From Anabaena cylindrica PCC 7122 (lineage in GTDB: Bacteria > Cyanobacteriota > Cyanobacteriia > Cyanobacteriales > Nostocaceae), in contig NC_019771.1 of NCBI RefSeq assembly GCF_000317695.1, forward strand, positions 1,444,001 to 1,508,000: a stretch of 64,000 nt of DNA. Reading direction: 5' to 3'. Shown here piece by piece: positions 18,132-27,109 of this stretch. Below the pieces are notes generated by a model. It ran no database searches, was not told where the DNA came from, and saw only the letters and a program-made list of their open reading frames with translations. How positions within the stretch are numbered: position 1 is the stretch's first letter; the number at the start of each line of letters is the position of its first letter. Both the position numbers and the translations under genes were made by a program.

Positions 18132-18148
18132 GTCCACAATTTGTGGAC
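18132..18148. promoter_or_regulatory. Perfect 17-bp palindrome upstream of dnaX
   Basis: GTCCACAA-T-TTGTGGAC is fully symmetrical and lies about 58 bp before the dnaX start. On the plus strand it is followed by TTTTTG. It may be an operator for a dimeric regulator or a small hairpin. Confidence 0.4.
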
Positions 18149-18217
18149 ATTTTTGAGAGTTAGGCAAAAACACCAATAAGAGCTTCAAACGTATACCTCA
18201 AGGGATTGACATCATAA

Positions 18218-18246
18218 ACCCCAACTAACGAAGCTGGAGTTGGGGT
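18218..18246 (-). terminator. Hairpin downstream of dnaN
   Basis: ACCCCAACT (18218-18226) pairs with AGTTGGGGT (18238-18246), a 9-bp GC-containing stem 38 bp after the dnaN stop at 18284. The T-tract on the minus strand is weak, so termination may be partial and read-through into dnaX possible. Confidence 0.5.
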
Positions 18247-18283
18247 AGTTCACTTCCACAAAAGAAGCAACACTGTATTTTCT

Positions 18284-19270
18284 TTACTGCTGTGGAGTAT
18301 ACAGTGGTAGTAAGAAATGACGCATGGACATTTCCACCTCTGGATTTGGTCTATCTCCATCAGGAACTAGCATAGCGGGATGATCTGATTGCTGCAAGTG
18401 CATTTTGATACTTGAACTAGGAATAGCTTTAGCAGCTTCTATCAAATACTTGAGATTAAACTGAATATTCAACATCATTTCTGTCGGTAAATTAGCAACA
18501 ATCACCTGATCACCCTTACCAAATTCTCGTTCAATAGATAATCGTAACTGCTGTAAACTGCCATCAAACTGTAAATAAATTCCTTTCTCTTTCTTATCTG
18601 TTAACACAGATAACCGTTCCAGTGCTTTAACTAGCGGTGCTTTTTCTAAAATTACTTCTTTCTCAAAGCTGAATTTAGTTAATAATTGCTCACAATCAGG
18701 ATAAATTCCTTCCACAACTTGACAGCTAAGAACGACATCTTGCCAAGCAAAACCCAAGCGATTACTTTGAGTATCATACAGGAGATTAATAGATTTCACA
18801 TCATCATTTAAGTTACGGGCTATTTCTCTCACTACACGACCAGGCAGAGTAAATTGCATAATTTCCTCAGATGGCACTTGTTGAGATTGAACTTGTTGAC
18901 ATGAAACTTGTTGACGAGGTTTTCTGCCAATTCGGTGAGTGCAAAGTTCAGTAATAGCAACTCGATGACCATCAGTACCAATAAACTTTAACTTCTCCTG
19001 TGCCAGTTGGAGATGAACTCCAGTCAAGATATATTTATTTTCATCAGTGCTGACCGCATAAAGTACACCTTTCAAACCATCTTTGAAAATTGTTGTTGCT
19101 AAAGACACAGGAGTAGCATCAATTATGTTAGTAGGTGGGAATTCTTCAGCACTAATGCCTCTAATTTCATACTTACCATCAGCATCAGATAAGCACAGAA
19201 AGCAGATTTTTGTTTGTGGCTTATCATCATCAGTAGATTGAGGATTTTTTGTTTGTTGCTTATCGTCATC
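18284..19270 (-). pseudogene. dnaN: DNA polymerase III beta clamp, C-terminal part (split by an IS)
   Basis: The open frame holds beta-clamp domains II and III: FIGTDGHRVAI, FTLPGRVVREIARNL, the VVEGIYPDCEQLL stretch, and the C-terminus ending FLLPLYTPQQ. Upstream of the apparent GTG start the frame continues without a stop to the IS boundary at 19271, through an Asp/Gln/Thr-rich linker (TDDDKQQTKNPQSTDDDK). Removing the IS and one GATGAC target copy joins this frame precisely to the N-terminal half at 20621-21166. The rebuilt clamp would be about 509 residues, longer than the usual 370-390, because of the linker and an N-terminal extension. The protein fragment alone cannot form a clamp. Confidence 0.85.
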
Positions 19271-20620
19271 TCACATCTTGCACCTGACCGAAAACCTCAG
19301 TATTAACCGAAAATAAGAGAACAAAAGAAACATCTAAAAATCATACCTACAATTTATATACTGAAATAATAAACTACATTTACTCCCAGTATATTTACAA
19401 ATGACATATATGAAAAGAGAAATAATGTCATCTGCACAGAAACACTTGTATTTTTTATGAAAAATGAGAGAAAAGGGCGTAGAAAACATTAATCAGCAAG
19501 AAATATGGAAATCATTCTTGCCCACGCCCATAACCTAATGTACACCATTCTAGCATTGATGCCTACTCGTTATCAAAGAGATAATTTGGAAGCAATGCTA
19601 GGATTATTTCTAGCCGCAGATGGAAAACCTTTACCACATTACAGTAAAGCCAAATCCGAAAGTGCATTAAGTCGATTTTTGAATATTAGTAATTGGTCTA
19701 CTCGTAAACTCATTTATCATCTCCGCCAGCAGGCGCTTGAACAAATTAATAGTCACTGTCCATTAGGGCGAAAAGCATTTTTACAAGTGATTATTGACCT
19801 CACAACTTTAGAAAAATGTGGTAAATTCAAAGGTTTAAATAACTTAATAAGTGTCTACAATGGTAGGCGAGGTTTCCATATAGTAATCTTATATTTGGTA
19901 GTTGGAAAATGGCGTATACCCTGGAATTTTCGCGTCTGGAGAGGTAAAGGTACAGCCAGTCCTGCTCAGATGGCACTACGAATGGTACGTAATTTACCAA
20001 AAGATTTTACCAAAAAATTCGAGGTGAAAATTCTAGCTGATACAGCCTTTGGCACTAAAGATTTTATCAACGGTATTCGTAAACTTAAATATCATGCTGT
20101 CCTTGGTATTGGTTGTAATCGTAAATTAATTAATGGCACTCCTGTTAAACTTTTACATCGTCGAGGAAGACAAGTTCAACTCGTTGGATTAGATTTTCCT
20201 GTTACCCTTTCTTGGTATTATTTTAAACGCGAGAATGGTCAGTTTGTCAAAAGATATGTTATCTCTACAAAACCCATTAAAGCTAGCACTATTTCTTGGT
20301 GGGGTAAACGCCGTTGGCTTTCTTGAGGTTGGTTCAAAACTGCTAAACATCGCTTTGGTTTAGACAAGTTTGGACAAGGCACTCTTTTAGGGGTTTATCG
20401 TTGGTTAATCTTGTCTATGACTGCCTATTTATTAGCATATTGGGCATATATTTCATCTTCCTTATCTGATTCTTTGGACTGGGGTAAAGCTGCTTTTCTT
20501 GCACTCTCTACTTTTCTTCCTCATTTAGTCCTGTCTTTGTTATTACTTGACATTGAACGACTTCGACCCTTAGCACTTAGTCATGGAATTGACATTACTA
20601 TTTTAAGGTGCAAGATATGA
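19271..20620 (+). mobile_element. 1350-bp insertion sequence in dnaN (IS4/IS701-like DDE element)
   Basis: The ends are TCACATCTTGCACCT (19271-19285) and its inverse AGGTGCAAGATATGA (20606-20620), 14 of 15 bases matching. Both sides are flanked by the direct repeat GTCATC (19265-19270 and 20621-20626), the target duplication. It carries one transposase gene, interrupted by a stop. Insertion broke a dnaN gene whose frame is restored exactly when the element is removed. Confidence 0.88.
19505..20620 (+). pseudogene. DDE transposase of the dnaN-disrupting IS, in-frame stop at the catalytic Glu region
   Basis: The first part (273 residues) has a typical cyanobacterial IS4/IS701-like start (HAHNLMYTILALMPTRY) and Asp residues in QVIIDLTTLEK and ILADTAFGTKDF that fit the DDE set. 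The frame meets TGA at 20324 and then continues GWFKTAKHRFGLDKFGQG to 20620. In related transposases this point is the Y-R-E-K signature (W-x-I-E-G-W-F-K), so the stop sits at or next to the third catalytic acidic residue. The copy is therefore probably inactive. The C-terminal reading frame is otherwise preserved. Confidence 0.75.
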
Positions 20621-21166
20621 GTCATCAGTAAATTGAGTAATTTGAGTTTGACTATTCAGAGAAATAGTCCCATTAGGGCAATACTTGACTATCTCCAATA
20701 AAATTTGCACTGGTACAGTAATTTCACCCTTTAATAACACTTGGGCAGCAAAACTCGCCTGAATTGTTAATGCTATATCTGTGACAGTTAGATGTATCTG
20801 TTGTGTTTCCACATCTGCAATTATAAGGACATTGGCAAGAATAGGATGACTAGGTTTAGCTGGGGTAGCACAATTCACTAAAAAGAGGGCATCGTAAAAT
20901 TTAGCTTGTTCACATATTACCTCCATGCCTAATTCTCTGGGTATTGGAGGGTTTAACTTTGATTTGGATTTTTTTTGCTTATTCCGCTTCTTTTCGATGG
21001 GTTCAGTTGGAGTATCAGGGTTTGCAGATGTAGATTTCTTCTTTTTAACTTCAGGTATTTTTGTGATATTTGTTGATACTTCACTGTCTATTTCAGGATT
21101 AGCAACACTTGTTTGTTTTGTCTGATTTGCAGTCTTTATCTTTTGTCTTGGTGCTGTTTGAGTCAT
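20621..21166 (-). pseudogene. dnaN: DNA polymerase III beta clamp, N-terminal part with long basic extension (split by an IS)
   Basis: The first 75-80 residues are a Lys/Thr/Pro-rich, probably disordered tail (KIPEVKKKKSTSANPDTPTE, EKKRNKQKKSKSK). Beta-clamp domain I follows: EVICEQAKFYDALFLVNCAT, HPILANVLI, LTVTDIALTIQASF, and GEITVPVQILLEIVKYCPN. Native sequence stops at QITQFTDD, where the IS begins. Joining GATGAC to the C-terminal half gives FTDDDKQQ in frame. A basic N-terminal extension is unusual for a clamp and supports an accessory, plasmid-type dnaN. Confidence 0.82.
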
Positions 21167-21249
21167 AATCGTTTATCTCTGGTTGCGTCATTACTAGAAA
21201 GGTGACTGCGGTAGCAGAAATAAAATTATTCAGCACTAATTAAAAGTAC

Positions 21250-21481
21250 GAAGAGAAGTAGGTAGACGAGATGTATCTCAGACACAAATTAGCGAATTTT
21301 TATCTGGAAAGCGCAGTATTATATTACAGCAGATACAGCTTTGCGTCTATCTTACTATTTTAGCAACACTGCCCAGTTTTGGTTAAATTTACAAACTCAA
21401 TATGATTTACGTCAGGCATTTGCAGAAAATTCAGAAGTTTACAATCAAATTCCTAAATTTCTCTCTGATGATGTAGCCTAA
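21250..21481 (+). pseudogene. higA-like: Relic of a HigA-type antitoxin (XRE family)
   Basis: Two pieces in different frames recall HigA. The first is RDVSQTQISEFLSGKRSI. The second is ITADTALRLSYYFSNTAQFW, continuing LNLQTQYDLRQAF and ending at a stop near 21481. HigA proteins carry the same helix-turn-helix followed by 'ADTALRLxxYF...xFWLNLQxxYDL'. A deletion or frameshift near 21325 separates the pieces, and no toxin gene is adjacent. Confidence 0.75.
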
Positions 21482-21510
21482 AATTCAATACAAATTATGA
21501 GATGATCGCT

Positions 21511-23568
21511 CTATTCGGCTATTTCACGTTTGCGTTTTTCAATTTCGGCGATCGGCAATAATAGGGTTTCTTCAATTTCTTGCCTCACGCTATCACTTAC
21601 TATACAACCGCTATTTAAATATGTTAATATTAACAACTTATTAGCATCATAATAACTTTTTAATAAGTTTCTTTCTTGATTATCATTAAATTTAAAATCA
21701 TCAATATCTCCATGCTTTTTCACAACTAATTCAATTTTATTAAAAAAAGTTAACCTATTATCCTTCCACCAATACTTAAACTGAATGATTTTTTCGTTCA
21801 TATATGGATACGGTTGATTTTGTGGAAGTAGTTCTTTAATATATTGTAAATCTTTTTTCATTTCATCATTATAAGCATTTTGAATAGAATATATTAAAGC
21901 ATCATTAATACAGATAGCAAAATGATTAAATCTAGTATTCTCAAGATAATTAATAACGCTTTTATTATCTAAATAGTTATAAATAATTTCTGAATTAAGA
22001 TCATTAATTCGTTCATAAATATATTTGAAACCATGATTGAATTTTATTATTCTTTCCATCTCTCGTTCAGAATTTGGACTTATAGAGAGTGAAATTCCAC
22101 CATCTAATGAATTTTTATTTGTAAGAAATAAACAATCTAAATAGAATGCTCGAATAGCTGACTTTTTAATATATGGTATCTTAATTAAGATAGATTTTTT
22201 ATTAAGTAACGAAAGAAAACTTTGCAATTCATTATTAGAGATTATAATCGCATCAGCTTCTTCCTTCATTAGTACAAGTAAATCTTCATAATCTATAATT
22301 TCACCAATCAATAAAAAATTTGTAACCATTTTTTGTTGGTTATAATTTTTTTGCTAATTTTTTATAATCTTTTATATCTGTATAATTGGAAGTATAAAAT
22401 AGGGTAGCAAAATATTCTTGAAAGGTCAAATGCGAGAATGACCAAATCTCGTGTGATCGCTCAATCAATAATCCATGCTGAGATTCCATCGCCTTCAATA
22501 CCACTTGACTATCTTCCTGCTCAATCTTCAAAAACTCCGCAATATATATCTCAATCTCCGTTTGCTCAAATAATACATATTGCTCTTGCTCAAACTTTTT
22601 CACTGCCAGATAACTCAATAGCCCTAGCTTCCTCTTCACTGACAAATCCCGATAAATCTCATCTCGTTCAATCTCCCGTGATTTGTCCCATTGTTTTAAT
22701 AGCAATTCTAACCCTTCTTTATATAGCTTAGAACGCTTTGAGTAAAATTTTCCTGTCTTATAACCGCACAGGTTAAACTCAGTAAAATCGGGGTAATTGC
22801 TAAATCTTGAATCGGCTTGTTTTCATCTAGAAACAACTGAACTAAAAAATCTTTGGCTTTTTCTTCACCAGTCTTAACATCCTGAATGACTACTTGAAAC
22901 CATTGTTGTACAAATGTTTCTACTTGCTTTTTATTAAAATCTGCTACCTCTACATACCGAAAAAGAAGAGTCTTCCAGGCAGACTGTAAATCATGATTCT
23001 GGGTTCGGCAGGTAATAATAACTGGATTTTTTGGGAAAGTTTCAATAAACTCCTTGATCTGATCTGTGATCTTGCGACCGTTTTCTCCCGTAATTTCATC
23101 CAGACCATCAAAGAGAACAAACGCTTTACCCTGGCGGAGAATTGCCTCAATTTCTATCTCTGAAATCTGCCAAAGTTGCATCAAATAACATTTAATGTTG
23201 TAGTCAATCGTAGTTTTCCGTTGAATAAAGCGTCTTAGTTGAATCAAGACAGGAATTTGATCCTTTAGCAATTTTCCTGTATTACATTCCGTCACAATTC
23301 GCTGTAAGTAGGTCGTTTTACCAGAACCTGGTTTGCCTAATACCATCAGTTTAGGATTCTCAATCTGTCCATTGCTCGTTTTCGTTGCCAAAATTTCTAA
23401 ACCTGAAACCCGCTTCAGTTTTTGTCCCAATCCAATCCGATCTAAACTGCGATCCCTAGAATAATTATTTAACCCGTGCTGAAAGTCTTGCCACAGATTT
23501 TTTACCTCATCTCTGCGCTCACTACTGGGTTCTTCCAATATATTGACATCAACAAACAAATCACTTAA
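21511..23568 (-). pseudogene. NACHT-domain STAND NTPase (NLR-like), 5' truncated by an IS and frameshifted
   Basis: The frame starts inside the gene at the IS edge (23568). It reads LFVDVNILEEPSSERR, the P-loop GKPGSGKTT and Walker B VLFDGLDEI (with ITCRTQNHD downstream), then the winged-helix part (WSFSHLTFQEYFA) and a helical C-terminal region ending DTLLLPIAEIEKRKRE-like, typical of cyanobacterial NACHT proteins (NCH2-type tail). The original N-terminal effector or HTH part is missing. Three frameshifts are readable: a missing T near 22771 (GCGGTTATAAGAC), one in the A7 run near 22345 and one in the T6 run near 22322; correcting them gives LTCAVYKTGKFYSKRSKLYK and TNKKWLQIFLLIGEIID. Bacterial NACHT proteins can act in antiphage defence; this copy looks dead. 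Confidence 0.85.
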
Positions 23569-24879
23569 GAGAACTCCACAGAATGATTGATCCTATAATG
23601 AGAGAAGATAATTTCAGTGTGCAGCCGACCTCATGCGTCCAAAATCTATAATTCAACTCACGGAGAACCTAAAATCTCTGTACATAAAAACAGCCAAAAA
23701 ACTCAAGGGAAGTGACCGAAGACAATTCATGGCAGAAGTAGTCAAAGGATTGGGAATAGGTGGACAGACTTTAGTAGAACGGGAGTTAGGATGGAATAGA
23801 CGTACCATCAGGAAAGGGATGCAAGAATTGGAGAGCGGTAAGCCTTTTATTGATGGTTTCGACCGGAGTGGACGCAAGGGAGCAGAAGTAAATTACCGAA
23901 CTTATTGAAGGATATAAAATCCTTAGTAGACCCACAAAGTCAAACTGACCCCAGCTTTAAGAGTACCAGGTTATATACACGCATAACGGCAGGTGAAGTG
24001 CGTCGTCAACTAATTGTACAATATGGTTACACAGACGAAGAATTACCTTCATCAGAAACAATTCGTCGAAAATTGAATGATTTAGGCTATACCTTAAAAA
24101 GAGTCCTGAAAACCAAGCCTATCAAGAAAATTCCGGAAACAGAAGCAATTTTTGAACAAGTTGAACAAATTAATATTGAAGCTGACAATGATCCTCATAC
24201 TCTACGGATATCTATTGATGCTCATGTGGCAGTTAAGGTGGGAGAATTTGACCGAGGTGGTACAACTCGGATGCCAACAGTCTCATTAGACCATGACTTT
24301 CCGACGGAAACAACTCTGACTCCCTATGGTATTTTTATCCCTGAGTACAAGGAGTTATTTTTATTCTTCGTTACTTCCAAATTAACTGCTGATTGTATTG
24401 TTGACTTACTTGAAAGCTGGTGGCAAACTGTCAAACACCGTTTTACTCACATTCAAAAACTGGTAATTAATCAGGATAATGGACCGGAAAATCATTCTCG
24501 TCGGACTCAGTTTATGAAGCGGATGGTCGATTTTTCCACATCATCTCAACTGAATTTACAACTTGCCTATTATCCGCCTTATCATAGCAAATATAACCCG
24601 ATAGAACGTTGTTTTGGTTGGTTAGAACAGCATTGGAACGGCAGTTTACTTGACACTGTTGACACTGTGCTGAATTTCGCTCAAACTCTCACATTTAAGG
24701 GTAAAAATCCGGTTGTCACATTGGTAGAGAAAGTTTACTCCACAGGTATTAAACTTACCATCTCGGCTATGGCAGAAATTGAAACACAGATTCACCGCCT
24801 CCCCAATCTCAAAAAATGGTTTGTGGAAATTTTTACTAAACCAGCCTAGTTATTGGATCATCTTTTTTGTGGAGTTCTC
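23569..24879 (+). mobile_element. ISAzo13-type insertion sequence, copy 1
   Basis: The 1311-bp element has ends starting GAGAACTCCACA on both sides as inverted repeats. It interrupts the NACHT gene side on the left and abuts the zeta-toxin N-terminal half on the right. It is in inverted orientation to copy 2 (30245-31556), to which it is almost identical. Both flanks read TAA, but this is not a reliable target duplication because the copies have recombined. Confidence 0.85.
23633..24849 (+). pseudogene. ISAzo13-family transposase, copy 1, frameshifted
   Basis: The protein matches copy 2 except for one missing A in the run GTAAAATTACC near 23890, which ends the first frame at 23908 and shifts the remainder to 23905-24849. 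It carries the 'Rhodopirellula-type' DDE domain: ISIDAHVAVKVGEF, INQDNGPENHSRR and the SKYNPIERCFGW motif. Without frameshifting it cannot make a full 405-residue enzyme; copy 2 could act on its ends in trans. Confidence 0.85.
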
Positions 24880-25015
24880 TAAAAGGCGAAAGTCCGGCGG
24901 CTATTTCATCAGCGTTGACATATTCAAATACTTTTAGGAAGTAGGGAAGGATTTGTAATGCGGCGGTAGTTTTACCAGAACCGTTTGCACCGCCGATAAT
25001 GTATAAGTTGGGCAT
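24880..25015 (-). pseudogene. Zeta-toxin-family kinase, N-terminal half (separated by IS-mediated inversion)
   Basis: The ATG at 25015 opens MPNLYIIGGANGSGKTT, the Walker A region of the zeta-toxin/predicted ATPase family, followed by VFEYVNADEIAAGLSPF before the IS edge. The next residues expected (NPESVAVKAGRLML) are found on the opposite strand at 31557, beyond IS copy 2. The halves overlap by the TTA target duplication and join in frame as LSPFNPES. This shows the gene was split by an IS and the pieces then moved apart by inversion. Confidence 0.88.
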
Positions 25016-25241
25016 TATTTTAGGTTTTCAAATTTCAATGCGGTTCTATTGCTAACAACCACCTGCTAAATCTGGATACTGTTATGATAAATATTTACAA
25101 GCGTTATCGTAACTCAATTTAGTAATTATTTAAAATGGATTTTCTTACTATTTATTATACACTTTATGGGCGGTTTTTAAATCAAGGTTCAGCAGTTTTT
25201 ATGACTTTTAATTATCATGTTTGCAGTGGAAAATGAGCTTC

Positions 25242-25763
25242 CTACTGCCTCACTGGATAATACAACCCATCTTTAGGCTGAAATTTCCACCCTAACCCAC
25301 TTGGGTCACGATTCCTCGACCAGCTGATAAATTCCTGCTCACTCTTGCTTTCCCGTTCTGTAATTATACTTTGGAGAGTAACGCCCAATCTCTGCGCTAA
25401 ATTTTCAGGTGCAAAAGAATTAATTTCTACTGGTTGTTGTTGATACTGATAGGCATATCCTGAACGGCGGGGTCTAGAGTTACCACCACTGTATTTACCA
25501 GAAGCAAGCGCACGTTCTATTTTCTCTAGTTGTTCTGCAAGAGTTTCCAGTTTACTGGACAGCAGTTCATCTTGTTGGCAAAGGTGCGCTTCCAATTGCC
25601 CCAGTTTATCGTCAACTTGCTGTAATTCACCTGTTGCTTCCAGTTCCAAGCTGCTATCGAATTGTGAAATCACTTCCTGTAATGCTTGCAGCAGCGCTGT
25701 TGTGTGACCGTTGCGGTGGATTTTAGCTAAGTGGCGTACTATAGGAATTAGTACAGTAGGCAC
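25242..25763 (-). pseudogene. Hypothetical protein with WSR-x-RDP tail, 5' end cut by the Tn7-like transposon
   Basis: Of 173 residues left, about 40-95 are a predicted coiled coil (QQVDDKLGQLEAHLCQQDEL and following), then a Gln/Tyr-rich linker. Next comes an HTH-like stretch (LAQRLGVTLQSI) and a tail (ISWSRNRDPSGLGWKFQ) that I recall from cyanobacterial plasmid proteins without known function. The apparent GTG start lies two bases from the transposon end TGTCGG at 25765, so the real N-terminus is probably beyond the transposon. I cannot assign a function. Confidence 0.55.
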
Positions 25764-25764
25764 G

Positions 25765-25906
25765 TGTCGGTTCGCAGACTAAATGAAAAAATTTCAACGA
25801 AATAATCAGGGTTCTAACTTACCTTGTCGCAGACAAAGTGAAAATCTGTCGCGGAGTAGATGAAAAATTCCTACCAAAATCGCAGACTAGCTGAAATTTT
25901 CCGACT
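25765..25906. repeat. End of a Tn7-like transposon with four TnsB-type binding repeats
   Basis: The end starts TGTCGG at 25765, matching the TGT termini of Tn7-like elements. A roughly 20-bp motif close to TGTCGCAGACTAAATGAAAA recurs four times (about 25765, 25825, 25847 and 25879). The repeats begin directly after the tniQ stop, as expected for the transposase-side end. Bases 25760-25764 (gcacg) would be one target duplication; the other end was not found in the window. Confidence 0.65.
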
Positions 25907-27109
25907 TTAGCCCATCTTAAAGAAAATCGTATCATCCTGAATATAAAATTGGCTCGTATTCAATAAAAAACCCAAGCTCATCTCTTGTAACCCAAATTTT
26001 TGAGTGAATCGTTTTAAAGGAGACTGATTTTGTTCAAGAGAAACATATAAAGAATAAACACGGAATTTTGTCCTCAAAGAAATTTTTACCTTTTTTATAG
26101 ACATTCGAGATAATAGACTCCAAAAATAAACCTCCATAACATTCAATATAAATTTGTATTCATTCAGCAAAAATAACTTAAAAATTGATTTAAATACCCT
26201 CAATACTACATTATGTTTGTTAATAGGTTGTCCAGAGTTATTGTCAAGATTTTCTAGATAATCTTCATAACCTAACATCCAACTTAAAAATTCTTCTTCC
26301 CAATTGATTAATATACAAAAAACTCTATCAAAACAAAACTTATAATTTTCAATTGGGGAGACTGGAGATTGTATCCTATCCAAGAATTTATCTCCAATAT
26401 AATCAAAATAACGAAATTTTATGAGGGAGAATAAAATCTGCATTAAAGAAGCTAATTTTAATTGGTATAATGGATTTAATAATGATAATTTTCAGATATT
26501 TTCTGATTCTATATTCCCAATTTTACAAAGTTTATATATATGTGAAGATAAAACGAGATTTTGCGGATCTAAAATTTCGTCTGGTTGATAGTCACGCCAG
26601 TCAATTCCACAATTACATCTGGTGATACTTGGTCTTAGCCATGTAATATTTTGGGAACATTTAAGACATTTATCAATTAGTAAACAAGAATGGAATGGAC
26701 ATACGGAAACAACAGATAAATCCCATATTTTTCGACAATAAGCCTTGGACTGTAAACAAATTTGGCAAAGCTTTGCTTTTCTATTGGTTAAAGTATAATG
26801 AGGGACTATACTTTCAAATACCTTAACACTACTTCCATATTTAATAGGACTTGGAACTACAGTAGGAAATGTCATTGACCACAGAAGACTTTCTTCTATA
26901 CCAGAAATCTTACTGAGTTGGGATAAATCATCTATTCCTGGCTGGAATACATTAGCATATATTCCTCGCTTATTCAAACCTGATATTTGAAAAATAAAAT
27001 TAGGGGAAGGATAGTAATTGCTCTCACTAAGCCTGATAATATAACCAGCCAAACTCTCATCAGGATAGGGAAGAGGACGGCGCAGAAATCTTTTATTTTC
27101 GTAAAACAT
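25907..27109 (-). pseudogene. tniQ: TniQ/TnsD-family target-selection protein with in-frame TGA
   Basis: The N-terminal part (205 residues) has the TniQ signature RPLPYPDESLAGYIIRLSE and zinc-binding cysteines (CQICLQSKAYCRKIW, CPFHSCLLIDKCLKC, CNCGIDW). A TGA at 26492-26494 stops this frame, but 16 codons later the same frame runs on as a 178-residue C-terminal part. The full reading would be about 400 residues, typical for a Tn7-like TniQ. One base change would restore it. It starts 17 bp inside the end of the tnsB/C gene and ends at the transposon's TnsB-type repeats. Confidence 0.82.

Noticed and set aside
23569..24879. TAA on both sides of IS copy 1 as a genuine target duplication
   Set aside because: Three bases can match by chance, and the zeta-gene join shows that the right flank was brought here by inversion.
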